Numbered from the stretch's first letter, positions 44,794 through 56,752 are shown. The stretch is 64,000 bases of DNA from Podocnemis expansa (GCA_007922195.1 ML682005.1:29376373-29440372), one strand, 5' to 3'. Made by a program: numbers and translations. The notes: a model not told the origin generated them from the sequence alone.

Positions 44794-46672
44794 GGCTATG
44801 TCCACACGTAGGTCCTTGTTTCGAAATAAGTTATTTCGAAACAAGTCATTTTGAAATAAAGCCCTTATTTCAAAATGACTTAATTCAAAATAACTAAAAG
44901 TCAATTTGAAATAAGGGAAAAGCCCCAATCGAAATAGCATGTCCAAACAGTGGACTTGTTATTTTGCTTTAGGGGAAGGGCATGATGGGTGGTGTGGCAT
45001 GTCGCCAACCAATCCCCTACCACTGGCTTTCCAGACAGATGGGGAAGGCCCTCTTCTCCCTGGCTTCCCCCACTGCCCCTCTGCCCTACCATCCTAAGTG
45101 GGGGCATGGGTTGCCTAGCCCCCTGCGACCCCCTTTCCCCACCCCAGCCTCAAGGCAGGAGCAGGGGGCTAGGAGCCTGATGGGCTGGGAGCTGCTTGCC
45201 GCAGACTGCAAGTAGCTCCCAGCCTGGTCAGTTTCACAGTGAAATTGACCAGGCTGAGAGCTGCTTGCAGTCTTCCCAGCAGCTCCCTGCTCCCGCCCTG
45301 AGGCGAGGGTGAGGAAAGGGGGTAACAGGGGACTAGGCGACCCATGCCCACAGGCAGGGAGCCTGCTCTGCCCCTGCCGGGGCTGGGAGTTTGCCCCCTA
45401 GCCCGGGCAGGGGCTGCTGCAGCCCTACCTGCCCCCTGCCCACCTGCCTCCAGAGCTGGGGCAATAGAAGGGGCTCTGCCCCCCAACTGGGCTCGCAGCT
45501 TGCTGCCCAGGCAGGGCGGGAAGCAGTCACAGCGGGCTTTGCTCCCCACCTGGGCTCGGGAGCAGAGGCTGCTGACCCCACGCTAGCAGCAGGTACGGGC
45601 TTCCCCCCCACCCGCGCTCGGGCGGGGGGCAAAACCGGCACCCGTGGCTAGCGTGGGGCCGGCAGCTCCCTCTGAGCCCGGGCAGGGGGCAAAGCCCACA
45701 CCTGTGGCTAGAGCGGGTCCGGCAGCCCCCCCGAGCCTGGGTGGGGGGCAAAGCCGGCAGCAGCAGTTCCAAGCCACCGGGGTGGCAGAGGAGTGGGGGT
45801 GCCAGCTGCTACAGCTGGGGGCCCTGCTCGCCCAGCCCCTGGCCTCCTGGAAGCAGCCAGGGAACATGCGGGCTGGGGCTCCCTTGGCTGCTTGTGAGCA
45901 GCAGGGGCGGTGCCCGTTCCCCCGCTGCTCACAAGCGGCCAGGGGAGCCCCAGCCCGCACGTTCCCTGGCCGCTTCCAAGCGGCCAAGTGCTGGGCGAGC
46001 TGGGTACCCAGCTGTAGCAGCCAGCCAAGCAGGCTGGGGCGCCTGCTCCCCCCCCCACTGGGCAAGGGGGAGTGGTGGATTTTCCCCACCGCTTCCCCTT
46101 GCCCGGGGCAGAGGGGATGGCAGGCACCCCTGCCGGTTTTCCCCACCGCTTTCCCTTGCTGGGGGTAGAGGGGGCGGTGGGCGCTCCAGCCTGCTTCACC
46201 TGCCGCTTACCCTTGCTGGGGGCAGGGGGGTGAAGGGGCTGAGGCACCTGGCCCCCCCCCCCACTCCCAGCAAGGGGAAGTGGTGGTGGAAGCCGGCTGG
46301 AGCACCCGCTGCCCCCCTGCACTCCACTCAGCACCCTGACCAGGGTGCTGATCCCTGGCCAGGGTGCTGAGGGGGGTGGGGTGGGACCTTCCTCCCAGGG
46401 TGCTATGCACCCTAGGAGGTAGGTCATTGTTATTTGGAAACAATGGTTGTTTCGAAATAACATGTCCAAACAGCGCTATTTTGAAACAATCAGTTTCAAA
46501 ATAACCATCCTTTCGAAACGAAAGTGGTTTAAGCCATTTCGAAACGATGGCTCTTGTTTCAAAACGAGGGGCTCCCTCGTTTCGAAACAAGAAAACATTG
46601 TGTGGACATAAGGGTTTTTATTTCCAAACAACCAGTGTTGTTTCAAAATAAAGGCCTCATGTGGACATACCC
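44794..46672. mobile_element. Family A inverted-repeat element, 1.9 kb with GC-rich core
   Basis: The ends are GGCTATGTCCACAC and ATGTGGACATACCC, flanked by TAT (44791-44793 and 46673-46675). The AT-rich sub-terminal arms carry TTATTTCGAAATAA-like units. The core (about 44990-46430) is very GC-rich and contains the family hairpins (45221-45255, 46390-46425), AGCACCCTGACCAGGGTGCT at 46329, and a giant hairpin at 45805-46021. Many overlapping open frames on both strands are composition artefacts. Confidence 0.8.
45805..46021. repeat. Giant hairpin: 98-bp inverted arms
   Basis: The arms 45805-45902 and 45924-46021 are reverse complements at roughly 87% by eye, around a 21-base loop. The arms start GCTGCTACAGCTGGG and end GGCTGCTTGTGAGCAGC. 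Confidence 0.85.
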
Positions 46673-46749
46673 TATGAGTCCAGATTATTTCCCATTAGTG
46701 GACTCAGTAATGTGTACCTTGATGGCTATTCCACGTCTTTTTTTTTTTT

Positions 46750-47162
46750 AGCTTGCACTTGCTAGTCCAAACTAAAAATCTCTGACATTAGTCCAAACTA
46801 TCCTGGGCTAGTTTGGACTAACTGTGGCATTTTATTTCAAACTAGCTGCACGTCCTAGTTCAAGCTAACTTTTTAGTTAGAACTAGGAAGTGCAGCTAGT
46901 TCAAACTAATGGCTTAATTCGAAATTTGTTAGTTTGAACTATGGCTTAGTCAGTGTCTACACTGTGCCTAGTTCAAACTAAAGTTTGAACTAAGTGCTTA
47001 GTCTGGACTAACCAGGCAAGCTTATTAGATTGGACTAAGTGTCGCCTAGTTCGAACTAAGAAATTTTAGTGTGAACCAGGCAAAGCCTGGTGTAGATGCG
47101 GGCTAAATTAGTCCAGACTATGCTTGCTTAGTCTGGACTAATTGGCTAGTGTAGACACAGCT
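46750..47162. mobile_element. Family C inverted-repeat element, left end lost at a T run
   Basis: The interior of TAGTCCAAACTA and AGTTCGAACTAAG units ends in GCTAGTGTAGACACAGC. The left terminus is replaced by a T run (46738-46749) that directly precedes GCTTGCACTTGCTAGTCC. Confidence 0.7.
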
Positions 47163-49040
47163 GATGAGTCATTGCAGTTTTGAATGCACTTGACTGTGGG
47201 GAGATCATCCAGTTCCAGTATCTGGCAGTCAGACGTTGATGGACACCCAGAACATGGAACTGCAGCCTTGTCCATCTTGACTAATAGTCATTGCTGCAAG
47301 TATCCTCCATAAATGTATGTAATTCTTTTTTTAACTCTTTCCCACTTTTGACCTTCACAACATCCCTTGGCATCAAGTTTCACTGGTTGATTGTGAATTG
47401 TGTGCAGAAGTATTTCCCTGTGTTTGTTTCAAACCTGCCTCCTATTAATTTCATTGGGTTATTCTTGGTTCTTGTGTTCATTCAGTTAATCTATACTTTG
47501 CAATTATTGATTTATTGTTTAGCAGAATCTTAATTATGAATGTATAGTAGTTCTAGCATTTACATTTTTTCAATAAAAATGTAGAAACCTTTTTTTCTGC
47601 CAAACAGGTGGATGTTTCCCATCCCTAACTACACCTTAAAAAAGTTATCTTCCATATACTTCTTGTGTCATCCCACTTATATCCCCTCAACAATTAATCA
47701 GTGTCATTAGGACTCCCTCTACAAGTGGTAAAGCTGATTATATCATATGGACAGGTTTTTTTTCCTCCTCACACCCGCAGTTGATTATGAAAGTCTCAGG
47801 GGACAGTTTGAATTCCTTTCCTAGCTCATTTGGTTCAACATGACAAAATACTAGACAGGTTTTGGAAAGGATCTGTACAGAACAAAACTGAGCAAAAATT
47901 GGTAAGAATTGTAAGGGCAGGATGAGTTAATTCTTCAGTTCTTTGGAGCTCAGAGTTTCTTCACTATACATTTATTTCTGTACATATCATCCTTCCAAAT
48001 TAAAGTCTTATCCACAGTACTGAAATTATGAAGTGAGAGATTTGTTTCCATTACTGTGCCTCAGAAATGAAACTATCACTGTTTTTTATCCAATTATGAG
48101 CTCTGTTTGTTCCTCTATTTGTATTCCCCTAATTGTCCATTGCTAAATGTCTGTCACTGGATAAAGCTTGAGTATATTATCAAACATTTTGGTAATGACT
48201 CATACAGAGAAGAAATCTTGCTTTATTTGCCTAATCAGTATCACACTTTTCAGTTTTACTAGATCATTACTGCTGGCATGTGTCACAATACTTCTGGGGC
48301 CCAGGAATTTAGCTAACAATTAAAAATATATATAAACAGTCACTTGCAGCCAAATAAATGTCCTTTCTATTCAAATCATTTAGCAAAACATTGTAGATGG
48401 ACACTTGATATTTTGAATTATTTGACTTAAAATGTGGTTTTGGCCCTGGCTTCAATATTAGAATGTCCAAAATAGACAGAAGTAACATATTTGCATGTGT
48501 GCATATGAGGGATAGATTATAGAAATATTGAAAATAACACATCTATATAGGCACTTATATTTGAATGCTTGTTATAAATATGCTGTAAGTTTTACAGTAT
48601 AGGAAATGGTGCCTACAGAAAAGGTTCAGATTTATTATATTATAATACTGTTTTCAGCTCCTTAAAACTTTTTCAAGCTTTATCCACTTGGGTTAATATT
48701 TTGTGTGCTGGGTGCTTGCCTTAGGATGAAGCATTTTGGAATGCTTCAGAAAAAAAATGGCTCAGCTGTTTCTGAGAATGATATTAAGAGACAATAACTT
48801 GTTCTTCCTACATGATTGGCTTTACATATTTATTTCAAGATATTCTAGCAAGTCCACAATTTGGATCAGGAACTGGGAATTTGAAATTTTCTCCTTTTGT
48901 GCCAGGGATTTGCTGTTTTGCTATTGTTATTTTTAAAACAAGCTCAAATTTGGTCTTGCTATGAGCCTTTGGAAAAACTATGCGTGCACATAAGCAGTAG
49001 GAACTTGTTAGAGTTTCACTGCTAAATTGCCTGGAGATTA
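47163..49040. other. No gene recognised
   Basis: Unique AT-rich sequence. The short hydrophobic open frames at 47291-47533 and 48309-48542 (minus) have no motifs. Confidence 0.5.
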
Positions 49041-49044
49041 TATC

Positions 49045-49395
49045 TGTACTAAAGTTCCAAAGTGTCAGCCATGTTAGTCTAGTTCAGTAAAACAAACAAG
49101 CAGTTCTGTGACACTTAAAGACTAACAAATTTATCTAATGCTTAAGCTTTTGTGGGAGAAAATCCCACTTGGCCAGATGCTTTGAAGATGGGGGAACTTG
49201 CAGAATGGGAGTATTTATTTATTTATTTGTTTGTTTGTTTATTTATTTTCTCCCATTCTGCAAGTTCCCCATCTTCAAAGCATCTGATGAAGTGGGATTT
49301 TCTCCCACAAAAGCTCTTGCAATAAATACATTTATTAGTCCTTAAGTGCCACAGGATTCCTTGTTTATCTAAACTGAACCAGCTGTAGCCCCTCA
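49045..49395. mobile_element. Penelope-like fold-back: inverted terminal repeats around a microsatellite
   Basis: The left arm (about 49056-49211, minus) reads GCCATGTTAGTCTAGTTCAG, GACACTTAAAGACTAACAAA, GGGAGAAAATCCCACTTGGC, AACTTGCAGAATGGGAG. The right arm (about 49250-49390, plus) reads CTCCCATTCTGCAAGTTCCC, AAGTGGGATTTTCTCCCAC, TAGTCCTTAAGTGCCACAGG. The spacer is an ATTT/GTTT microsatellite of about 38 bp. The arms are recognisably the same terminal repeat as at 56753. Confidence 0.75.
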
Positions 49396-49913
49396 CAACT
49401 GCCATATGGTCACCAGACTGCATGTACACTATCCAAACCACACATGTGGTAGCTTGTGGCTGCAAGATCTGAGCTGAATTTTTCTCTGCAATGCTACTTA
49501 GACTGCTGTGGTTTTGAGTCCCAGGACTGAGAGCAGTGAGCATATGTCTTGTGTACTTTCAGTCCTGTGCCTACTGAAAGCTAGTGAGGAGTAGGAGGAA
49601 AGGTCTCCACTTGGAATGGAGGGTAGTGTTGGGCTTGTATAAGATAGAGGGGTGAATAAATATAGATGATGAAGATGGAAGGAGCTAGAAAGGGAGGAGG
49701 CAATGAGAGAGAGTAGTTGGGGTGTGTTTTGGGAAGAGCAAATGCAGCAAGAGGAAGGAGCCAGTAGAAGGAATGCTAAAAAGAAGGCTGAGAGATATAT
49801 AGGCACAGATAGGGAGGATGGATAAGAGTAGAAGTTTGTGGGGGGGGGGTGGATGCTAACAGAAGGAGAGGTGAACAGCAACAGGCTTGGAGACATAGGG
49901 ACAAGAATCTAGT
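49396..49913. other. No gene recognised
   Basis: Purine-rich sequence. The 132-codon minus frame at 49498-49896 is low-complexity Ser/Leu and unsupported. Confidence 0.45.
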
Positions 49914-50106
49914 CAAGGGGTCTCAAACTCAAATAACCACAAGGGCCGCATGAGGACTAGTATGTTAACCTGAGGGCCACACTACTGAAACATATAGTTT
50001 TCATACCACAATATTGTAAATATCAGTAACAATAGTTTTGTTGCGGGCCACATGAAATAGCTTTAGGGGCTCCATGTGGCCCATGGGACAAGTTTTGAGA
50101 CCCCTG
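49914..50106. mobile_element. hAT-type non-autonomous element, 193 bp
   Basis: The ends are CAAGGGGTCTCAAACTCAAA and GTTTTGAGACCCCTG. Flanks share TCTAG (AATCTAGT and GTCTAGCC), an imperfect 8-bp duplication close to the hAT target preference. The interior, GGGCCGCATGAGGAC, is related to the copy at 63141. Confidence 0.7.
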
Positions 50107-50866
50107 GTCTAGCCACTAGAGAATATGCAGAACCTGTAACTGAACCCAGGAGTCCTTAGCTACTACATTCCTCTGTAATCAGTGAATACCACTGACACCC
50201 ACTGGCAAAGCATGCTTTTTACCCCTCTCTAGTGTCTGATCCACACAAAGGTTAACAGACGACTACTGCTATTACGTCAAGTGTGAGAGGCCTGTGCCAC
50301 GTAATCCAAATTCATGATGCCAGTATGGTTCCAAATGATGAAATTTGTTTTTTAATTTTTTTTAACATTAGGAAATAATGTTAACAAATATAAAAAATAA
50401 TTACTACATATTTGTTGAGCCCAAATTACACACCATAGTCAATCAACTTTTTCAAGTTCTGGAGCAATAGTTCTCCACTTGAAACAACTACAGCTGATAT
50501 AATATGACTATAATATAGTATTCAAGGACAGAGCAGCCTCTTCATAGTAGGCCAAATCTTCTCACCCTTAATGGGAAAAAGAAGACCTGAAGAATAAAAC
50601 AAACAATAATGACAAATTGCTAGAAAACACTAAAGAAAACAATATTAATGCAACAAAACCTAAACTTTTGTTTGAAGTAGGGGAATTCTAACCACTGTGG
50701 ACCTCTGAAATATTTATTGAGTGTAGACAGTTTTAACAGCACATACTTCAAAAGTTTCTTAGGTTTCCCCACAAAGTTTTAGGCAGAAGAAGGGTTGTAA
50801 ACCTTTATTAAAAAAAAAAAAAATTCTATGCTTCCAAATGAATAAAATAACCACATATCTCACAAA
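50107..50866. other. No gene recognised
   Basis: AT-rich sequence with an A run at 50810-50822. Confidence 0.5.
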
Positions 50867-51283
50867 GGGTATGTCTACACTGGCAAGTTAGTTCGAATTA
50901 AGGAGGCTTAATTCAAACTAACTTAGTACCTGGCTAAGGAATTCCTTAATTCAAACTAATGAAAGCTTAGTTTGAATTAGTAAAACCTGATGGTTAGTTC
51001 AAACTAAGCCCTTAGTATGATCCTTGGTTTGAACTAAGGATGGTATAGACGAGGATTAACCCTTAATTCAAATTTAATAAATTCAAATTAGTCCACTTTG
51101 TTAATGCAGAGTAACTGCCTTTAATTCGAATTTAATAAATTCAAATTAAGGGCAGTTAGTTTGAATTAACAAAGTGGACTAAGTTGACTTAATGCTAGTC
51201 AGATTAGTCCACTTTGTTAATTTAAACTAATAAATTAGAGTTTAGTTAGAACTAAATTAACAAATTAACAAATTTGAACTAAC
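50867..51283. mobile_element. Family C inverted-repeat element, right end missing
   Basis: It starts GGGTATGTCTACACTGGC, then TTAGTTCGAATTAAGG, TTAGTTTGAATTAG and TTCAAATTTAATAAATTC units. It merges features of families C and D. The right terminus is absent, and a CR1-like tail begins at 51284. Confidence 0.65.
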
Positions 51284-51355
51284 TTTTAGAATAGGATAGA
51301 ATAGAATAGAATCATAGGGTTGGATGGGACCTCATGAGATTTCCTAGTGCAGACA
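51284..51355 (-). mobile_element. CR1-like 3' tail fragment
   Basis: ATAGAATAGAATCATAGGGT and GGATGGGACCTCATGAGAT, read on the minus strand, end in the (ATTCTATN) repeat that closes CR1 elements. Confidence 0.55.
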
Positions 51356-52340
51356 TCGTCAAAAATTGTACAGGGACTGTTTCTGCAGTCCTTATGCAGA
51401 AAATATCTCCACTACTTTAATAATAATATTTAGCATGGATACTGCTGAATATTTTGAAAGTTTGGTATGAACTAAGTAATTAAACAACAACATGGAGTAT
51501 ATATTAAATGAGAATCATTTTCCAAGTGACTAAACTTGTTGGAAAATGCCAGATTTGGACCTTAACCTATTCATCAAAAGTAATACAGAGCACTATGTAA
51601 AAGTACACCATTATTTTTATATTTTATTTATAAAACAGGAAATCAAAGAACTAGATTTTTCAAAGTATTGAATGTTGCCTCTTCTAAGCAGTTAAGAGGT
51701 CCTTTAGCAGTGGGAACCTAACTTCACATCAGCTGCTGATAACAATCAGAGGAGCTATTTCCAATTGGCCATCATTGTCCAGGCGCTTAGCCAATCACTT
51801 TGTAGCCTGAGGGTATAAACAGACATTGCAGAGAGGATTTACAGAATTACTGGAACTTCAATATACAAGGTGACAATTGAGAACACAGATATGGGGGTGG
51901 AGGGGCGGAGGCTGCTGCTAGGTGATAATATGTCTCGGGAAGAGATATCATAGATTCCTGTGAATGCAGCAATTGACATCTATCAGCAGTGAAGAAGAAA
52001 TATCACATATTTACTTATGCCTTTACAGCTCTAGAGCTGATGAAGGTGTTAGAAACCAGTTACAACAAACAAATGCCCTTAGAGAGGTTCCTCTGGTTGT
52101 TTTCATGATAATAGTATTCAATGCAGAGGAATTCCCACACAGTGTACAAGGCCCTACAGAGGTCTGATATTATAATTATTCTGGAGGGGATTAACTAATA
52201 AAGAAGATAAGTAGCAATTAATTAGTAATTTTAACCCTCTAATTCCTTTTCTAGACTCTGTTTTCAGCCCTATACACATAATAATGAGTTGAATTACTAG
52301 TGTGGAAATTTGACTTTCATTCATCATGGCTTTAATACAG
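51356..52340. other. No gene recognised
   Basis: Unique AT-rich sequence. The open frame at 51964-52167 is unsupported. Confidence 0.5.
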
Positions 52341-52342
52341 AC

Positions 52343-53232
52343 AAGGAGTCCTGTGGCATTTAAAGACTAAGACATTTAAGACTTTAAGGCACTTTAAGAC
52401 TAAGACAAACACTGAGTAACAGCATATAGAGGAAGATGAGGTCAAATTAAGCCCTGAAGCAGCACAGTCAAATTTGCTAATATGCTGTTCCCCAGAGCCT
52501 GCTTAACAATTGCTTTAGTTTCCTGTCACAGTGTAACCTGATCCCATGACTTACACTTCCCTACATTTATTTCCTCCCATTCTGTAAGTTCCTCCATCTT
52601 CAAAGTGCCTGACGAAGTGGGATTTTCTCCCACAAAAGCTCAGGCAATCAGTAAATTTGTTAGTTTTTAAGGGTATGTTACAGTGGGGGGTCATTTGAAG
52701 CCAGGAGGGGAGTAGCATGTGAAATTGACCAAGTTTGGTTACTGGGCTGTCTCCCTGGTGGCAGAAAGGCCTGCTGCAGGCATCTGGGGGCCAAATCGCG
52801 CTCCCATCCCCTTGCCGCTGGGGGCAGGAGTCAGCTCCCAGCCTCTGCTGCCTGTGGCAATTGGCTGGGGGCTGGATCCTGCTCCCAGACCCTTGCTGTC
52901 AGTGGCTGGGGTTGGATCAGGTCCCTGAAGCTGGATCGGGCTTCCATAGCCCAATCAGGACCCACGGCAGGGCAGGGTGTGGGGCCCAGGGCTTCCTGCC
53001 CTGTAAAGTCAATTTAAAAGCTTAAGCTGACTTGCAAGGCAGAAGTTATTAAGTTGATTTAAGCAAGCTCTTAAGTCAACTTTAAGAATATAGCCCTGGA
53101 TTTGCTTAAGTTGACTTAAACCTGGTTAAGTCGACTTCAGTCTTCAGTGTAGTCATACGCTAAGTGCCACAGGACTCCTTGTTTGTTTTATTGAACTAGA
53201 CTAACATGGCTGCCACTTTGGAACTTGGTAAC
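52343..53232 (+). mobile_element. Penelope-like terminal repeat, split by a family B element
   Basis: 52343-52378 is a short minus-oriented piece (AAGGAGTCCTGTGGCATTTA). 52480-52670 is plus-oriented (GTAACCTGATCCCATGACTT, TTCCTCCCATTCTGTAAGTT, GAAGTGGGATTTTCTCCCAC, TTGTTAGTTTTTAA). It resumes at 53161 with TAAGTGCCACAGGACTCC and ACTAGACTAACATGGCTGCC, ending near 53232. Removing 52671-53160 and one TAA restores the continuous repeat seen elsewhere. Confidence 0.8.
52671..53160. mobile_element. Family B element inserted into a Penelope-like repeat
   Basis: The ends are GGGTATGTTACAG and GTGTAGTCATACGC, with the target duplication TAA (52668-52670 and 53161-53163). The empty site is known from other Penelope-like copies (TTTTTAAGTGCC), which proves a 3-bp duplication. 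The right part carries AAGTTGATTTAAGC and AAGTTGACTTAAACC units. The centre is a GC-rich insert (52790-52990). Confidence 0.85.
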
Positions 53233-53253
53233 ATGGTATTAATGCCTCACTTA

Positions 53254-53606
53254 GGCTGTGTTCACACACAAGGGGTTATTTTGATACGGTTGTTTTGAAA
53301 CAACTTGTATCGAAATAACACCTTATTTCAAAATAACAATTTGAATTAACAGTTTGTTAATTCGAATTAAGGAAAAAAGCTCAAAGCGAAATAGCAGGTT
53401 CAGGCAACAGTTATTTCGAAACAAGTCACTGTTGTTTCGAAACAACATGTTCGTACGGCGTTGTTTCGTCCCCGCACTGGGTTTAACTTGTTTCAAAACA
53501 ACGGGCCCCGTTGTTTCGAAACAACCGTGCGTCGTGTGAACAGCCTAAATCTTATTTCGAAACAACCTCTGTTGTTTCGAAATAAGAGGGCTGTGTGAAC
53601 ACAGCC
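53254..53606. mobile_element. Family A element, complete compact copy
   Basis: Perfect termini GGCTGTGTTCACAC and GTGTGAACACAGCC, with the target duplication TTA (53251-53253 and 53607-53609). The interior consists of TTGTTTCGAAACAA, TTATTTCGAAATAA and TTAATTCGAATTAA palindromes and the GTTTAACTTGTTTC motif, with no GC-rich core. It is the closest relative of the gap-truncated copy at 3962. Confidence 0.85.
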
Positions 53607-53763
53607 TTAGTGTGCAGCCATTAGTGATAGATAACTGAAATTCACAAATTTGTTGTAAGAGAGGAGGTTTCACATATTCTTTCTAAACACTATTACCTGC
53701 CCTGGAAACTCCCAACAAGCAGATGAATACATTCTAAATGTGAAATTCTGAGAATGCAGTGGA

Positions 53764-53801
53764 TTGTTTGTTTGTTTGTTGTTAGCATTTTGTTTGTTTG
53801 T
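53764..53801. repeat. (TTTG)n microsatellites
   Basis: Two short TTTG runs separated by TTAGCATT. Confidence 0.85.
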
Positions 53802-53878
53802 TTTAGGGAAAGGTAAAGAAAGATTTATTTCCCTTAAGAGTGCATGTGTTCTCAAGTCTGTATTTCTATTTGAAGGTT

Positions 53879-54480
53879 TGTAATGGAGTGTACTAACCCC
53901 ACTTTGAGCAACAGGGAGTTAAGGAAGTATTCTGTGCCCATCCAGCCCCATCCTGCCACACATGCAGAAAATATATCAACTGGAGGAGTTAAAAGGAAGA
54001 AGAGCAACTCATTTGGTTAGACCAGGAAAATCTGACATACAGGCAGCGTCAGGAAGATGAGCTGAAAGAAGGCAAACTCTCTCCCTAAACATCTGCCCAA
54101 AGGCTCCTTCCTGAAGGCAGAGACTGGGGAGAACCTGCTGCAGAGACAGCCTGAGAGGAGAACATTGCTCTCTGCCATGAACTCTGGACTGGACTGATCA
54201 CAATGATTTTTCTTTGGACTACTCTAATAGGGGAAAGTCTTAGATTGAGCTGGCGCAGAAGGCTGGGTCATACCTCAGAAGGAGATAGGTGCCCTCACGC
54301 TGCCTTATCCCACATGACAATTTTTGGACAATTGCAGGGGAGTGGTAGGACATGGTCCAAGGAGGGCTACATTAAGGCCCAGTCTACAACTGACAGGAAA
54401 CTTTGGCAGCAGTTGACAGGAGTTACACATGCCACATGGACTGCTAAGTTGATCTGGAAAGATCAACCTGATGGCAGTGA
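53879..54480. other. Possible solo LTR (unconfirmed)
   Basis: TGTAATGGAGTGTACTAACC resembles in layout the outer end of the LTR at 24475 (TGTCACGGAGTGCACTAG). The text continues with CTGGACTGGACTGATCACAA and similar low-complexity stretches common in gypsy LTRs. No partner LTR, closing CA with duplication, or internal region was identified. Confidence 0.3.
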
Positions 54481-55159
54481 CTTTGCCACCATCAGTTTAG
54501 ATATGGCCTAAGCCTTCTGGCTGTCAGAGTACTGACAGCTCTCAGAGGGCTCTGAGTTGGATTCCATTGATGTGGAAGGACCCTGGTTCTCTTTCCAATA
54601 GCCTGTCTGCACATTACTAGTCTAAGTCATATTCATTAGGCAGTGCTCCCCTACCAACAAACCAAAAAAGAAGGAGACCCATCACAAAGTTTTGTATTCA
54701 TGTATTAGAGATACATATATGATCTTACACATAGGAAAATGAACACACACCCCCAATTAAAGGTGTTTATATATACAATTTCCCTTATAGATATGTATTC
54801 ATTTTTCATGGATGAATTTTCAAAAATGGGATTTGGAATTGTTCCTGCAGCGTATGCACTTTATACATGTGTAACTTTATGTATACTTATTTTTATGCTT
54901 GAATTTTCACACATGAAAAACTAGAATTGCATCTATAAAATATATTTGTATGCACAGTTCAGGTTAACGTTATCCATTATTCATATATAAAGGCCGTTTG
55001 CACAAAGAATTCCAAGACTTTGCATGAGTAAAAAAAAAGTAGGAGAAAAGAAAAGGTTACTGCCATAAAAGTTGGGTAAAGGTACTTTTTCAAATTTGGC
55101 CTGTAGAATCCAATGAAGGTTTAAGCTCTTATCTTTTAACTTTGCCCAAGATTTTCAAT
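54481..55159. other. No gene recognised
   Basis: Unique AT-rich sequence. Confidence 0.5.
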
Positions 55160-55576
55160 TCTCCATTAGAAAATTGAAAAAAAAACCCTGGCTAAGCTCT
55201 GGAGGCCCAATCCAAGGTCTGAAGGAGTGATCCTCTGACCAGTCCCCCCACCTCTGCAGGGTCCCTCACTCCCCTCCATCACAGTACTTATGTGTACTAT
55301 GTGTGCTGGGGTGAAGCCAATGCTTGCTGCTGTGTACTGCACTTCTGCCACAGAAAGGAGAGATTTGAAATTCCCTCTCTCTCCTCCCTGAGCTACTGAC
55401 TCAGCTTCATGTTCCACGGCAGAGAGGCAGCTGAGCTGAGCAAGCAGGTGGCTTTTCTGCACCTGCATGCTCAGGGAGAAAAGATTTGGGGCAGCAGCAA
55501 TGCTCCTTTGCCCCCTTAAAGCCTGGTGCTCTAGGCGACTGCCTAGGTCACGTCTATGGTAAGACCAGCCATGATG
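55160..55576 (-). mobile_element. Probable hAT-type element, one end recognised
   Basis: The minus strand from 55576 starts CATGGCTGGTCTTACCATAG then GACCTAGGCAGTCGCCTAGA, a terminus layout typical of hAT elements. The opposite end near 55185 (CCCTGGCTAAGC) is unclear. The 146-codon open frame over it is not a supported protein. Confidence 0.45.
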
Positions 55577-56752
55577 CATCGAGATGTGTGGTAAAATGAA
55601 TGTCATGTATCATGGGAGTTCATATAACCACGATGAATCATGGGAGATCTCATCTGGTTAGGCAGCTTATCCTACAGAATTTAATGGGAACAGGCAGCAT
55701 AAGGCATCTTGAAGCATAGTTCTGATGAGGTGCTATGGTGTCTCAAGAGAATGCATAATAATGTATGAACTGAAGATGAATTTTTGATTCAGTTCAAGAA
55801 ACCATTGCAAAATATTTTGGTTAAAAGCATAAAAATGTTTAATGTCCAGCGCAAATGTCCTTTTTAAAGAACTTTCCATGATGAAAAAGAAACAAACAAA
55901 CAAACAGTGTTGCTTTTCTTGTCCCAGTTCAGTGTGAAAACAAATATCAAAATGTCATGTAGACTTGGAATTCTGATTTCCAGCCACTCTCTGTGGATAT
56001 GTCAGTGAGGATGCTGAGTAAAAATAAGTGCTTGAACTATTTTCTCACCTTGGGACCTGGTGTCTCCACTACTGGGTTGAGGAAAATACAGACTAACTTT
56101 CCTTGGCCCTGCCCATTGTCATATTTGCTTTATAGATAAGCAGTGGTCTTCATTATCCAGGACTGTCAATCTGATACATGACAACATTTTAAAGTAATGA
56201 AAGCCATGTACATTCACTTATAAAACTGCTGATTGGTATGAACTCTTATAAATAACCGAGCAGTAAAAAATGTGTGACTGTCAGGAAAACCATCCATGTT
56301 GGGTTTTTTATAGAATTAGCAAAGAAAAAACAGATTATAGGTTTACTAAAGTCAAACTAGATAAGAAATATCCTTCTGACTGCACAGATGGTTTTCAAAG
56401 ATACTTTATCCTCGGTATGAAATGACTTAGTGAATTCACTTAAACCCATGAAGAAGAGGATAATAGGTAGGAATATAATTTTCTGTTTAGAAAGGTTATT
56501 GTACTTTTGGTCAGCATTTTAAATCTTGATACATTGCCATGGAAAATGTGATCCTTACCATGAAGGGCAGGGTAAAAATCTTTCCCTTTCTCTACCTAAG
56601 GTTTGAATATATATTACATATAGCACAGAGAGAATAACTTTGATGCCCTTATGGACACATTAAGGACCACAAACTGATGAAAAAAACTCACACCCCATCC
56701 TTGCATCCACCCAAAAAGTGAAAGAGAATGTGCCAAGCTAGGGTCTACATGA
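55577..56752. other. No gene recognised
   Basis: Unique AT-rich sequence with a short AAAC run at 55890-55905. Confidence 0.5.

Noticed and set aside
45169..46469. Open frames up to 253 codons in the 45-46 kb GC block
   Set aside because: These are compositional frames in the family A core and its 98-bp hairpin; opposite-strand frames mirror each other.
49498..49896. Ser/Leu-rich 132-codon minus frame as a secreted protein
   Set aside because: It is the low-complexity translation of a purine-rich plus strand, with no signal peptide logic or relatives recognised.
55166..55606. 146-codon minus-strand protein
   Set aside because: It overlaps an hAT-like terminus, has no motif, and is isolated with no exon context.
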